From: Leptodactylus fallax
Taxonomy: Eukaryota > Chordata > Amphibia > Anura > Leptodactylidae
Assembly (NCBI GenBank): GCA_947044405.1
Contig: CAMRHE010000167.1
Span: 2,339,001 to 2,403,000 of the forward strand
DNA: 64,000 bases
Reading direction: 5' to 3'
In this document: in pieces, positions 22,623 through 34,626 of the stretch
Position numbering within the stretch: the first letter of the stretch is position 1
How the letters are laid out: every line of letters starts with the position of its first letter
The notes under the pieces: model-generated
Databases searched by the model: none
Told to the model about the DNA's origin: nothing
What the model saw: the letters and a program-made list of their open reading frames with translations, nothing else
Program-made: the position numbers and the translations under genes

Positions 22623-23134
22623 TGAAGAATGACTATTGAAACTTACTGAAGCAAAAAGTGTTCAGATAGCAAATGACATGCAAGCTGCTGCTAGAAGCAG
22701 GAACCTCTATTCATTTGAGGTCCTTCTGGTATAACATGTGTCTGTCATCTAATGATGTAACTATAGATACTGTACCAATTGATTCTAAATGTCTATTTTC
22801 ACTGGACGTGAATGAAAAATCTAACATATAAAACACAATGAGGTAGATTTATGAAGTATCATCATATCCCCTGCACTTGGGGAAGGTGAGAAGACAGATT
22901 CCTCTTCATGACTCAGGTGCACCCTCCACTAGGCTATGTGCCTGCATATTGAAATCTACACCAGATCAGTCATGGTGGCATGAGTGGCGCAAAACAGAAA
23001 AAAGTTGCAAATTTGTGTGCAAAATCAGATTTTTGCAAAAAAAAATGCCCTTTTTATGCCTTATAAAACACCAGATGATTGGTGCACAAGGCATAATAAC
23101 TCTGCCCCAATGTATTATTGTATAAATACTGTAT
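22623..23134. other. probable BDH1 3' untranslated region
   Basis: About 510 bp directly after the stop, with no recognised repeat. It contains no AATAAA, so the transcript probably runs further. Confidence 0.4.
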
Positions 23135-23553
23135 TTAAAGGGATTGCCCTACGAAGAAAGTTTATTAGAGTAAAAAGGGCATTCCCATCTCAGTATTTAT
23201 GGCTGTACCTGTAGGATATACCATAAATAACTGAGCCACATCTTTCGAGAACAGGGCCCTTTTGTGTTCCAAAAAGTAAATGGAGAGCGGCTGCACGTGT
23301 GCTTGTCTTTCCATTCACTTGTACGGGAATTCTACAGATAACCAGCAGGCAGTTTTGGCTGTTTCTGTATCTTCCACACAAGTGAAAGGAGAGACACATG
23401 CATGTCTGGCCCTTCTCTGTTAACTTTCAGAAACAGACTGGACCCCATTCTTGAGATAGATGCGAGTGTCAGCTCTGGGACCTGCATCTATCAGGTATTT
23501 ATGGTATATCCTATGGATATATTAATAAATACAGAGATGGGAATACCCTTTAA
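23135..23553. mobile_element. TTAA-type MITE
   Basis: It begins TTAAAGGGATTGCCC and ends GAATACCCTTTAA. Subterminal AGTATTTATGG and AGGTATTTATGGTATATCC phrases are shared with other members. It probably lies within the BDH1 3' UTR or just beyond. Confidence 0.6.
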
Positions 23554-23611
23554 ACTCTTCCCAATATAATAAACATTTTTCATATTTACACATTAAAAAA
23601 TGCTTATATCT

Positions 23612-24303
23612 GCAGATATTCATTGAATCCACGCTTTCCTTACCCCTGAAACTACCAATATGGTAATCCACACCCCAATTATCTCCCAGTTAGACTACTA
23701 CAAAAACCTTTTCTGTGGCCTTCCAACAAATGCTGTCACTCCCCTCCAGTCCATCCTCAACTCTGCCACTCACTTCAATCCACCTCTACCATTTGCCAGT
23801 CCCTTCACTGGCTACCCATTGCTGAGCAAATAAGAGTTTTAATGCTGACATAAAAAGCCAACCACAACCTGTCCCCTCCATACATTTCTGATCTAACCTC
23901 CAATCCTCTCAAGACCTTCATCAATTTGCTGTTCTTATTTTATCACACAACCTTCCCCAAGACTTCTCCTGCATATTCCCATATACTCTGGAACTTGCTC
24001 CCACAATATATAATATTGTCTTCCCTCAAACACAACCTTCACGAGGACCCTGAAGACTCATCTGTTCAGGAAAACCTATAACCTTCAATGATCCTGCTGC
24101 CACCACACCTCCATCTGAACAGCTTTTACCCTCACCTACTGTCTCTATCCTCCTTCCCACATAGATTGAAGCCCTTGTGAATAAGGCCATCTGTACCTGT
24201 GGTTACTATGTTAAGTCTATTTTACATGGTTTTTGTGTTCTGTATGTAAACCCCTCTTCAGGTGTAAAGCAACATGGAATCAATGTTTCTAAAAATAAAT
24301 AAC
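23612..24303 (+). pseudogene. L2/CR1-type LINE 3' end, decayed
   Basis: In the plus strand the translated remnant reads SQLDYYKNLFCGLPTNAV and TPLQSILNSAT, then in another frame SLHWLPIAEQI and PPYISDLTSN. These are hallmarks of the C-terminal region of L2-like reverse transcriptases. Several frameshifts and stops are present. The 3' end finishes with AAAATAAATAA, like L2 tails. Only about 0.7 kb survives, as expected for a 5'-truncated old copy. Confidence 0.75.
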
Positions 24304-24353
24304 ATTCCAGAAATAATGTTAGACATTCTTTACCTGCTGTTTATATGAGCATA

Positions 24354-24897
24354 CAGTGGGGAAAAAAGTATTTAGTCAGCCACCAATTGTGCGAGTTCTC
24401 CCACTTAAAAAGATGAGAGAGGCCTGTAATTGACATCATAGGTAGACCTCAACTATGAGAGACAAAATGAGAAAACAAATCTAGAAAATCACAGTCTGTG
24501 TGTGTTTTTTTTTTTTCCGTATTGCCCAGCAACAGCCCCAAAACATCACTGCTTTAGAGGAGATCTGCATGGAGGAATGGGCCAACATACCAGCAACAGT
24601 GTATGCCAACCTTGTGAAGATTTACAGAAAACATTTGACCTCTGTCATTGCCAACAAAGGATATATAACAAAGTATTGAGATGAACTTTTGTTATTGACC
24701 AAATACTTATTTTCCACCATAATTTGCAAATAAGTTCTTAAAAAAATCAGACAATGTGATTTTTTTTTGGATTTGTTTTCTGTTTGTCTCTCATAGTTGT
24801 GGTCTACCTATGATGACAATTACAGGCCTCTCTCATCTTTTTAAGTGGGAGAACTTGCACAATTGGCAGCTGACTAAATACTTTTTTTTCCCCACTG
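24354..24897 (+). mobile_element. internally deleted Tc1 element (DD34E family)
   Basis: A 544-bp element with TA at 24352-24353 and 24898-24899. The ends CAGTGGGGAAAAAAGT and TTTTTCCCCACTG are inverted. Both arms carry the TTTAGTCAGC and CAATTG phrases of the element at 31352-40705. A fragment of the transposase C-terminus (about 24536-24680, [20 protein letters not shown]) remains. The internal junction lies near the T-run at 24503-24516. Confidence 0.85.
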
Positions 24898-26122
24898 TAT
24901 GTGTCCACCTCAATAAATGTGCAGAGGATATATATGCCCAGACTTGCTTCTCTTTACCCAGTATCTCCTTCTGACACTACCGTTCCAGAAGCGGCCAGCT
25001 TACCACAGCAGGGATCCCTCTTCATATTCATTGACGATGAGAGTGAAGCAAGACTGAGCATGTGTCTCCACTTGAAACGTTTACTATTTAAAGAAACAGC
25101 AGGTGGCACTATTCTAACATTATTCATAGAATAACTAAGGATAGAACCATTGTAATAAGTGCAATTATAATAAATGCTTAGTATTATAGCCTAGATTTAA
25201 CTATAAATAATATTCTTCACAAGACAACACCTTTACGCTAGGTTCACACATGGGGACCCAAAAGTAGGAGAGCCTGTCTGCTTAAAAAGCGGTTACCCAC
25301 AGTCCCCATAGACTATAATGGGGTCCGCCGGGTGTCTGTCGATTTTCCGTCGGTTTTATACTGAAACCAGTGGAGAGAAAAGTCTCCTCCTTGCAGGACT
25401 TTTCTTTCTGCTCATTTTAGGAGGAATCTGTGGTGGAGTCTCTTACAGAGACTCCTACGCAAATGTGAACCTATCCTTAACTGTAAAATTCTACTTCTCT
25501 CAGGCTACAGAAGTTACTTGGTGACATATGTATGTATATCATGACTAAGGCTGTCTATCCATCGTATGTGGTATATAAAAAACAGTGAAAGATTGGGCAG
25601 CCATTAGTGAAAGCACAAAAACATTGGTGGGAACTGAAATTCATGTACGAACTGAGTAACACTTTGAATTCTAAAGTGCCCTTACTTATTTACCATGTTC
25701 ACTATCCCTTCAAATGAAAAAATAAGAGGTTTTTTTTTCCTTCTGTTATATACATAAAATGAATAGCAGGTTGAACTTGTTGGAAATCATTTTCAACCTT
25801 GAAAAAATCTGAAGCCATATAATTTATACTACATAAAATGTCATTGTAGTTTTAACAACTGTCTGTCATTAAAAATTAATATATAAATAAAACACTGTTC
25901 ACTATAGCCAACTAGATTATTAATATAGCTCTGCTTTAGAGTTTCTTAATACTTTTTATTGTTACATTGAATTGCTAAGTACCTGACACTGCTAAAATGT
26001 AAACTAATGATACTGCACACATTTACCTTTTGTTATCCAGGACCTGGAAGACCATTCCTAGTTATAATACATCATTTTAGGCAGCAGATGTATTTCACAT
26101 TTTTATGGTTGGCAAAAGCTTT
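24898..26122. other. intergenic, one inverted-repeat element
   Basis: An inverted-repeat element lies at about 25238-25489: CGCTAGGTTCACACATG on the left and CAAATGTGAACCTATCC on the right. The rest shows nothing recognisable. Confidence 0.45.
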
Positions 26123-26422
26123 ATAAGGCCGAGGCCCCATGTGGCGTAAACGTTCCAGTTTGGAAAAAAACGTGGTGTTTTTCTTGCGAATCCCATCCAT
26201 GCACTGCAGAAAAATATGCGCAGTTTTGGAAATAGCAGCATGTCAATTATACCTACAGAAACACTGGCGGTTTACCTATTGGTATAATGGAAGCAGAAAG
26301 TCCACAGAGGAAACCTCTGTGGACTTTCTGTTGAAAAGCACTGCAGAAAAAACCATGATGCATTGCCTTCTCAGTTTTTCCTGCAGCGCTTTTTTGTTGC
26401 AGCCCACTATGTGGGGCCTTAG
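26123..26422. mobile_element. inverted-repeat MITE, GGCTAAGGCCCC family
   Basis: The left end AAGGCCGAGGCCCCATG pairs with CATAGTGGGCTGC and TGTGGGGCCTTAGAG at the right. It has an internal palindrome CCACAGAGGAAACCTCTGTGG at about 26301-26321. Confidence 0.6.
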
Positions 26423-27109
26423 AGAAACAAAATATATATATTAATTTTTACTGAGTACTGCAGCACAATAATGCTAACTGTCATCTTCATCTGTATCTTC
26501 TACCATACCTCCAGCTTCCCAGAGCAAAAATGTTAACACCCATAATAACACCATGTTATTACCATTAAAATAATACCTCAATTATGCAGAAAAAAACAGA
26601 CTTTTCATTTTCTTTTAAATTAATTTGACATTGGTCTCATTCACACAACAGGATTCCACGGACAGGTCCTAGTCATTGTATTAACGGCGAGCACACGACC
26701 CTATAGACTTTAATGGGTCTATTCACACTACCATTGTTTTAACAGTCTGTGTAAACCTTCCAAGAAAAAGTAGAACATGCTATTTCTTCGGCCAATTACA
26801 TGGATCCCTAGACTCATGTCTCATGTGACCACATGTCCCATGCTCATTACTTGTATGTGTTCATGAGTTTCTCTGCTCCCTCATTGGTTAAGAGCAGAGA
26901 GACTTGTGATTTAACAATATTGCTGCATCACCTGCACTTCATTGACTTTGAGTAAGTCAAAGAGAGTGTACGTAAATGAACATGTGCGACCAAACTCACA
27001 AAACAGCCTACAGCTCATATCTCAGGATAACTGGGCAAAAACAATCATCTGAGGGCCACATAAAGATGAAAACATTAGAAGAGAAGCTTGCAGAACTCTT
27101 TATTACGCT
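26423..27109. other. intergenic, no firm feature
   Basis: About 690 bp. A phrase near 26637-26790 (TCACACAACAGGATTCCACGG) resembles the region near 62450, so a degraded dispersed repeat is likely. Confidence 0.4.
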
Positions 27110-28125
27110 ATATTATGTTTAATCAAATTTATTAAAAATTTTTCAATAAGAACAGAAAGAAAAAAAGGGAAGGGGGTACAATGCTATGGCATCAATATCA
27201 GTTCCAACAATAACGGGGGGCACGCAGGCCACCTTATTTATGGAGAAAGCACAGTAGTAAAAGTTTGGGCAAAAAGGCCAACGCAGCCCACCACAACAGA
27301 ATCAGGGATAAATAACACAATGGCAACTAAAATGACTATAACTTTAGGTGGGTGATAGCTGAAAAAACTAGAAAGTCAACTGTAGAGAGCAACCACAGGG
27401 CCACCCACCTAACAGTAAATTAAGACAAACAACGAGGAGGGGGAGCAAAAGGAGTACACAGGTGTACGAGACTTATGAGACCAAGGACACGACAAGGACA
27501 GGGGGGGGACACAGGTGGGAGGGGGTAGGAGAAGGAACAGAAGGGGGAATTTAGTAATGAAGAGCAGCCAGACACTGCACCAACAGAAAAACAAAGCAAC
27601 CCCAGATCAAGAAAAGAAAGAAAAAAACTCAGAGGACTCCTGAAACACCACCCACGGCCGCCAGAGGGACTCAAATTTGGAGGGGTCGGGTGAGTCCTCA
27701 GCCACCAGGGCCTCCATTCTCCTGATAAGGAGAAGCTCCTGAAGGAACCCCACCAGGGTAGGCACAGCAGTGCTACGTCAATGCCTGGGGATAACTGTTC
27801 TGGCGGCGGTGAGGAAATGTCGCAAAAGGTCTTTTTTAACGGCAGAAACCCTCCTCGGTATAATGGAGAGAAGTGCGAGCTGGGGTGAAGGCGTGACAGA
27901 TCTGCCACTCACTTTAGCATAAAGCTCAAAGACGGCATCCCAGAAGGGTTTAAGGGCCGCGCACTCCCACCAAATATGATATAAGGTGCCTTTTTCGAAA
28001 CCACAGCGCCAACACCGGTCAGAGACGCCAGGGTAGATCTTATGTAAGAGGTCAGGACAGCGGTACCAGCGGGTCAGTATTTTGTAATTCTTTTCCTGCG
28101 CGCCACAGGACAGTGGGAGTTTATG
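27110..28125 (-). pseudogene. L1-type LINE ORF2 C-terminal fragment
   Basis: The minus strand from about 28110 down to 27900 reads YKILTRWYRCPDLLHKIYPG, then DRCWRCGFEKGTLYHIWWEC. This is the C-terminal cysteine-histidine motif (C-x2-C-x8-H-x4-C) of L1 ORF2 proteins. The frame continues toward 27780 (FELYAKVSG, LLSIIPRRV) before a stop near 27781. The 3' part (27110-27600) is purine-rich on the plus strand and ends by an A/T-rich run near 27130. It is 5'-truncated and broken. The two open frames covering 27409-27908 are other frames of this fragment. Confidence 0.75.
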
Positions 28126-28269
28126 TGTGTACAGGTTATTACGCCATATTATGAACTTTTGTATATTGCTATTGTGAACTATCTGAAAGCAGCTTGTGTT
28201 ACCGCAATACCCCTTTAATGGACATTAAATTGAAAACCACTAGGTTTTAAATTAATAGCCATTGGCTTA

Positions 28270-28622
28270 CAGCTTAAGGCCGGTTGCATACGACCGTGTG
28301 CTGCTGGCTGGCCGTGAATTAAAAGCACAGGCGGGCATGGGGGACACACGGATGTCTCCTGTGTGCCGCCAGTGCACGAACCGTGCTTCCACATCCCCTT
28401 TCATTAAATGAATAGGAGCCACGGAAGCAAGGGCCACAAAATAGGGCAGGAATAGGACCTGTTCTATATTTCGCAGCCTGGACTGTCGGCCCGCACACGT
28501 GACCATGTAATTCCCGGTCATGTGTACAGGCCCATAGAAATGAAAGGGTCAGTGTGCTATCTGTGAAATAAATATATAGCACATTGATCACAGCCACGGT
28601 CGTCTGCAAGGAGCCTAAGGCT
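28270..28622. repeat. inverted-repeat element ending CTTAAGGC / GCCTAAGG
   Basis: The left end CTTAAGGCCGGTTGCATACGAC and right end GTCGTCTGCAAGGAGCCTAAG form imperfect inverted termini of about 20 bp. It is noncoding. Confidence 0.5.
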
Positions 28623-28798
28623 AAGGGCCTACGTTGCGCAAATTCAGCGTTTTTTGTTTCAAATTTTTCTGCATTTTTTTGAGCCAAAGTCAGGAGTGGA
28701 TTTAACAGAAGCGAAACATCTAAGAGCTTCCTTTATATTCCATTTCTTTTCAAGACACTTCTGACTTTGGCTCAAAAAACCACAGTAAAATCTGCACC

Positions 28799-29170
28799 CT
28801 AAAGAGGACCTTTCTCCAACTCTACCAACTCCAGTTCTTTGCATCATTCAATAGGTCCTGCTTTATTAGTCCTGGAGCAGTTGGAATTTTTTTTCCCTAG
28901 CCCACACCTTTCCTGAGCAATATGTGCCATTTGTTTCAGCACAATTATATTCTGTATTATCAGATGGGCAGTCCTGAGTTGCAGCAGAAAGACAGGGACC
29001 ACCCACCTGACAGTAGAGAGCATAATTGCACTGAACGTAACAGAAATGTTTGCTTGGAAACGGTAGGGGGTAGAGGAAATATTTTAACTGTACCACAATC
29101 AGTGAAGAAAAGCCTATTCAAGAATTCAAAGAGTTGGAGTTGGCAAAGACGGTGAAAGGTCCTCTGTAAG
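28799..29170. mobile_element. TTAA-type MITE, AGAGGACCTTTC subfamily
   Basis: The left end CTAAAGAGGACCTTTCTCC is mirrored by GGTGAAAGGTCCTCT. The arms continue with CCAACTCTACCAACTCC against GGAGTTGG. It is the same subfamily as 60595-60961, and both carry GCAGTTGGAATTTTTT near the left arm. Confidence 0.7.
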
Positions 29171-29603
29171 TACACAGTAAAAATATTCTATTCTGCTGAA
29201 ATGCATAGTAATGTGATACTACATATTGCCTATTCAAGTCAACGTACAACTATATAATAGTTGTACAGATGCTGTCTATTGAAGGGGTGTACAGGCAAGG
29301 GGATATACTCGTGCCTTAATAGGGAATATACAAAATAGTGATAGGGATTATCCCTAGGGTTAATTCAGACAATTGTATTTTGGTTTCTGTGCTGTCCATG
29401 TCTACATTGGACTGCACATGGAACTACAACAGTGTATACTGCAAATCACATTACTGGTTTCCCACACATATAGTGCATGCTGCAATTATCTAATTCAATA
29501 CACATTGCAGAGGATGTAGACTTGGAGTATGGAGACAACCATCACCAATGGTCTCCAAATCAGGCTCCTCTGCAGATATACAGACTTACCATATGGGAGT
29601 GTA
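29171..29603. other. intergenic, no recognised element
   Basis: About 430 bp with no supportable feature. Confidence 0.5.
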
Positions 29604-31170
29604 CAGTCATGGCCAAAAGTTTTGAGAATGATACAAATATTAATTTTTACAAAGTCTACTGCTTCAGTTTTTCTAATGGCAATTTGCATATACTCCAGAA
29701 TGTTATAAAGAGTGATCAGCTTAACAGCAATTACTTGCAAAGTCAATATTTGCCTAGAAAATGAACTTTATCCCCCAAAACACATTTCAACATCATTGCA
29801 GACCTGCCTTAAAAGGACCACCTAACATCGTTTCAGTGATTGCTCCATTAACACAGGTGTGGGTGTTGATGAGGACAGGGCTGGAGATCAATCTGTCATG
29901 ATTAAGTAAGAATGACACCACTGGACACTTTAAAAGGAGGCTGGTGCTTGCCATCATTGTTTCTCTTCTGTTAACCATGGTTATCTCTAAAGAAACACGT
30001 GCAGTCATCATTGCACTGCACAAAAGTGGCCTAACTGGGAAGAGTATTGCAGCTAGAAAGATTGCACCTCAGTCAACAATCTATCGCATCATCAAGAACT
30101 TCAAGGAGAGAGGTTCCATTGGTGCCAAAAAGGCTCCAGGGCGCCCAAGAAAGACCAGCAAGCGGCAGGACCGTCTCTTAAAAGTGTTTCAGCTGCGGGA
30201 TCGGGCTACCAGCAGTGCAGAGCTTGCTGAGGAATGGCAGCAGGCAGGTGTGAGTGCATCTGCACGCACTGTGAGGCGGAGACTCTTGGAGCAAGGCCTG
30301 GTCTCAAGGAGGGCAGCAAAGAAGCCACTTCTCTCCAGAAAAAACATCAGGGACAGACTGATATTCTGCAAAAGGTACAGGGAGTGGACTGCTGAGGACT
30401 GGGGTAAAGTCATTTTCTCTGATGAATCCCCTTTTCGATTGTTTGGAACATCTGGAAAACAGCTTATTCGGAGAAGAAGAGGTGAGCGCTACCACCAGTC
30501 TTGTCTCATGCCAACTGTAAAGCATCCTGAAACCATTCATGTGTGGGGTTGCTTCTCAGCCAAGGGAATCGGCTCTCTCACAGTCTTGCCTAAAAACACA
30601 GCCATGAATAAAGAATGGTACCAGAATGTCCTCCAAGAGCAACTTCTCCCAACCGTCCAAGAGCAGTTTGGCGCTCAACAATGCCTTTTCCAGCATGATG
30701 GAGCACCTTGCCATAAAGCAAAGGTGATAACTAAATGGCTCAGGGAACAAAACATAGAGATTTTGGGTCCATGGCCTGGAAACTCCCCAGATCTTAATCC
30801 CATTGAGAACTTGTGGTCAATCATCAAGAGACGGGTGGACAAACAAAAACCAACAAATTCAGACAAAATTAAAGCATTGATTCTGCAAGAATGGACTGCT
30901 ATCAGTCAGGATTTGGTCCAGAAGTTGATTGAGAGCATGCCAGGGAGAATTGCAGAGGTCCTGAAGAAGAAGGGTCAACACTGCAAATATTGACTTGCTG
31001 CATTAACTCATTCTAACTGTCAATATAAGCTTCTGTTACTCATAATATGAATGCAATTATATTTCTGTATGTGATAAAAACATCTGACAAACACACATAA
31101 AAACCAGAGGGCAGCAGATCATGTGAAAATATAATATTTGTGTCATTCTCAAAACTTTTGGCCATGACTG
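29604..31170 (+). mobile_element. intact Tc1/mariner element, DD35E (Traveler-like), copy 1
   Basis: A 1567-bp element flanked by TA at 29602-29603 and 31171-31172. Ends CAGTCATGGCCAAAAG and CTTTTGGCCATGACTG are inverted and match for about 38 bp with one difference. It encodes an uninterrupted transposase. A second copy of identical length lies inverted at 42003-43569. The spacing between the second Asp and the Glu is 35 residues rather than the 34 of standard Tc1, as in the published DD35E 'Traveler' family of recent vertebrate invaders. Confidence 0.93.
29977..30993 (+). CDS. Tc1-family (DD35E) transposase, intact copy 1
   Basis: A 338-codon transposase that cuts and reinserts its own element at TA sites. 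I choose ATG 29977 (CCATGG context, product MVISKETR) over the in-frame ATG 33 nt upstream, because the extra 11 residues are hydrophobic and unlike a transposase N-terminus. Order: HTH 1 (VIIALHKSGLTGKSIAARK), GRPRK AT-hook-like motif near residue 55, HTH 2 (SARTVRRRLLEQGL), then the catalytic residues Asp149 (VIFSDES), Asp241 (FQHDGAP) and Glu277 (SPDLNPIE). WGCFSAKG lies between them. There are no stops or frameshifts and length is normal. It may be active. Confidence 0.92.
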   Translation: MVISKETRAVIIALHKSGLTGKSIAARKIAPQSTIYRIIKNFKERGSIGAKKAPGRPRKTSKRQDRLLKVFQLRDRATSSAELAEEWQQAGVSASARTVRRRLLEQGLVSRRAAKKPLLSRKNIRDRLIFCKRYREWTAEDWGKVIFSDESPFRLFGTSGKQLIRRRRGERYHQSCLMPTVKHPETIHVWGCFSAKGIGSLTVLPKNTAMNKEWYQNVLQEQLLPTVQEQFGAQQCLFQHDGAPCHKAKVITKWLREQNIEILGPWPGNSPDLNPIENLWSIIKRRVDKQKPTNSDKIKALILQEWTAISQDLVQKLIESMPGRIAEVLKKKGQHCKY

Positions 31171-31714
31171 TACACAAGTTTCACCCATTTAGGCGTTCAA
31201 ATATCAATAGGATATACCATAAGAACATTCTGCACAACATCTTACAGAAGGCTACAGTGCATCAATACAGAGTGCGCGCCATGATATTTGAAGAATCCCT
31301 CTCTTGTTTATTTTTTGCGTGTTACAGAGCATGTGGAGACCTTCGCTCATACAGTGTGGAAAAAAAGTATTTAGTCAGCCACCAATTGTGCAAGTTCTCC
31401 CACTTAAAAAGATGAGGCCGGCCTGTAATTGACATCATAGGTAGACCTCAACTATGAGAGACAAAATGAGAAAACAAATCCAGAAAATCACATTGTCTGA
31501 TTTTTTTAAGAATTTATTTGCAAATTATGCTGGAAAATCACTATTTGGTCACCTACAAACAAGTAAGATTTCTGTCTCTCACAGACCTGTAACTTCGTTA
31601 AGAGGCTCCTCTGTCCTCCACTCATTACCTGTAGTAATGGCTCCTATTTGACATTGTTATCAGTATAAAAGACATCTGTCCACAACCTCAAACAGTCACA
31701 CTCCAAACTCCACT

Positions 31715-31833
31715 ATGGTGAAGACCAAAGAGCTGTGTAAGGACACCAGAAACAAAATTGTAGACCTGCACCAGGCTGGGAAGACTGAATCTGCTATAGG
31801 CAAGCAGCTTGGTGCGAAGAAATCAACTGTGGT
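31715..31833 (+). pseudogene. Tc1 (DD34E) transposase, N-terminal fragment
   Basis: ATG at 31715-31717 begins [16 protein letters not shown] and continues through the first helix-turn-helix ([15 protein letters not shown]) to KKSTVV, where LINE sequence takes over. The first 40 codons or so are open. Confidence 0.85.
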
Positions 31834-34440
31834 TAACTGAGGTTACTCCTGACCCTCTGGTCTCCTTGGATGGTTTTAAACTCCTTCGGGCAGACAGGAC
31901 AAGGGAGAGCGGTAAGAGGAAAGGAGGGGGGCTGGCACTGTTTGTGAATAATAGATGGTGCAATCCTAGGCACATTGTGATTAAGGAGCAAACTTGCTGT
32001 AAGGACATTGAACTATTAGCTGTGAGCATGAGACCTTTCTATCTACCAAGGGAACTATCACATGTCATCGTGATAGCTGCATATGTCCCCCCCTCTGCGA
32101 AAGCTGACGCTGCATGCGAGGTCCTACAAGCCACGATGAGCCAGTTACAGTCACAGCACCCCCAGGCCCTCCTTCTTGTGTCTGGCTATTTCAACCACGC
32201 CTCTCCATCATCCACACTTCCCAGTTTCACACAGTATGTAACCTGCCACACAAGAGACAACAAAACACTGGACTTGTTCTTTGCCAACGTGAGGGAGGCA
32301 TATAACTCATCAGCCCTACCGCCCCTGGGAAGATCGGATCACAACCTAGTACATCTCCGACCTGTGTACAAGCCACTTGTATGTAGAGAACCAGCTGTCA
32401 CCCGCACAGTGAGGATATGGTCCGAGGAGAGTGACGAGGCTCTGAGGGATTGTTTTGACACAACCGCATGGGAAGTTTTGCAGGATTCGTATGGAGAAGA
32501 TATAGAAGGACTCACACACTGCATAACGGACTACATTAATTTTTGTGTGGACAACACAGTACCCACAAAAGTGGTGAGGTGCTTCTCCAACAACAAACCA
32601 TGGATTAACTCTGAGATAAAAACACTACTTAAGGAGAAAAAGATGGCATTCAGGACAAGAGATAAGGAGGGGTTGAGGGAAGTACAAAAGGAGCTGAGGC
32701 ATCTAATCAGGCAAGGAAAAGACAGTTATAAGGAAAAAATGGAAAAGCAAATGGAAAGAAAAGACATAAGGGGGGTCTGGGAGGGGCTTAAGTCAATTTC
32801 GGGTCATAAACAGTCTGTCTGCCAGATTGAGGCAGATGTTAACTGGCTTAATGAACTAAACCTATTCTTCAACAGATTTGATCACACACCAGCTCCTCCC
32901 ACCCCAGCATGTCCTTCAGCTCCCCTCACCACAATGACTTCACCCCATTCACCCCATGTGGCTACTTCCCAACAGACCAGTAAATCCAGAAATCTGTCTT
33001 TATCTGACCACAGTCTGACCTTCACACGGGCCCAGGTGAGGAAGGAGATGAAAAAGATCAATGCGAGGAAAGCCGCAGGGCCAGATGACATCAGTGCAAG
33101 GCTAATTAAGACTTGTGGGGACCAGCTGTGTGGTATAATTACATATATGTATAATATGAGCCTGAGGGAGGAAATAGTCCCTGAATTATGGAAATCTTCT
33201 TGTGTGGTACCAGTTTCAAAGAAACCTCACCCTATGGACCTCAACGACTACAGACCTGTAGCACTGACATCCCACTTGATGAAGATCTTAGAGAGATTGG
33301 TTCTCACACATCTTCGCCCTCTAGTGAGCCCCGCTATGGAACCTCTCCAGTTTGCTTATCGACCGGGCATTGGGGTAGATGATGCCATCATCCACCTTCT
33401 GCACAGGGCTCTGTCTCACCTGGAAAAACCAGGGAACACGGTGAGAATAATGTTCTTTGATTTCTCCAGTGCTTTTAACACCATACAGCCCAGGTTACTG
33501 AGAGACAAGGTGGGCCTTGCTGGAGTGGACCACCACCTCTCCAACTGGATCCTAGACTACCTCACAAATCGACCTCAATACGTGAGAGCCCAAGACCGTG
33601 TGTCAGGTACCGTGATCTGTAATACGGGGGCACCTCAGGGTACAGTTCTCGCCCCTTTCCTCTTCACACTGTACACTGCTGATTTTAGGTGCAACTCATC
33701 TAGCTGCTACCTACAGAAGTATTCTGACGACTCTGCAATAGTAGGCCTCATCACAGACGACAATGACAGGGAGTACAGAGAACTGAACCGGTTTTTTTGT
33801 GGACTGGTGCCTCCAGATCCACCTGAAGATTAACGCGGGGAAGACCAAGGAGATGGTGGTGGACTTCCGTAAAGGCAGATGCCCTCCAAAACCAGTGGAC
33901 ATCCTGGGGACGGGCATCGAGATTGTGAACACCTATAAGTACCTGGGTTTGCTCCTTAATAATAAGCTGGACTGGGCAGATCATATGGAGGCCCTGTACA
34001 GGAAGGGCCACAGCAGGCTCTACCTGCTTAGGAAGCTGAGAGCCTTTGGAATCCGGGGGGCACTTCTTAGGACTTTCTTCAACTCGGTAGTGGCATCAGC
34101 CATCTTCTTTGGAGTGGCCTGCTGGGGGAGCAGCATATCAACCAGGGACAGAAATAAACTTGACAAGCTGATTAGAAGGGCCAGCTCTGTCCTGGGGAGC
34201 CCACTGGACCCAGTGCAGGTGGTGGGTGACAGAAGGATACTGTCCGTGGTGAGCTCCATGCGGAAGAAGAAGTCCCATCCCATGCATGAGACTGTGATTG
34301 CGCTGGGCAGTACTGTCAGTGACCGACTGCTCCACCCTAGGTGTGAGAAGGAGCGCTATCGGAAGTCTTTCCTCCCCACCGCGGTTAGGCTGTACAACCA
34401 ACACCGACCTAAGCGGAGATCATTACATACAGAGAACTGA
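31834..34440 (+). pseudogene. LINE ORF2: endonuclease plus reverse transcriptase, frameshifted
   Basis: Two overlapping frames (to 33833 and from 33799) make one protein, about 870 codons. The endonuclease part shows GLALFVNNRWCNP and GRSDHNLVHL. Its usually invariant GDFN reads GYFN (about residue 118 of the open frame), removing an expected active-site Asp. The reverse transcriptase shows KAAGPDDIS, DYRPVALTSHLMK, motif A (FFDFSSAFNTI), motif B (GAPQGTVLAPFLF) and motif C (YSDDSAIV), then AGKTKEMVVDF and YKYLGLLLNN. The frame breaks by a 1-nt shift at the T-run 33791-33797. The ORF's first 8 or 9 residues are Tc1 sequence out of frame. Confidence 0.88.
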
Positions 34441-34626
34441 AATATCTCTCTGCCTGTTAAATCCCCCCCCCCCCCCCCTGCTACGTCCTATCTGTCTGTC
34501 TGCTATTAATGTAATGCCTCTCACCTTGGAACATTCCTGTACATGTTGTATTTGTATTTGTATCTGCTTATCTTATCTTATCTTTGCTGCTGTAACACAC
34601 TGAATTTCCCCATTGTGGGACTATTA
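31834..34626 (+). mobile_element. 5'-truncated Rex1/L2-like LINE
   Basis: A non-LTR retrotransposon inserted into the Tc1 element. It starts inside the endonuclease domain, the usual 5' truncation from target-primed reverse transcription. It runs through the reverse transcriptase and ends in a 3' UTR with a C-run (34465-34479), TTATCTTATCTTATC repeats and GAATTTCCCCATTGTGGGAC. That ending is like Rex1-type elements of fishes. No target duplication is visible because the 3' end abuts another repeat. Confidence 0.8.

Noticed and set aside
27420..27908. Proline- and serine-rich 162-codon open frame
   Set aside because: It is an alternative frame of the L1 fragment; the recognisable ORF2 codons are in a different frame.
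31809..31833. LINE protein start at the first ATG
   Set aside because: The first residues are Tc1 DNA read out of frame; the LINE is 5'-truncated and has no start of its own.
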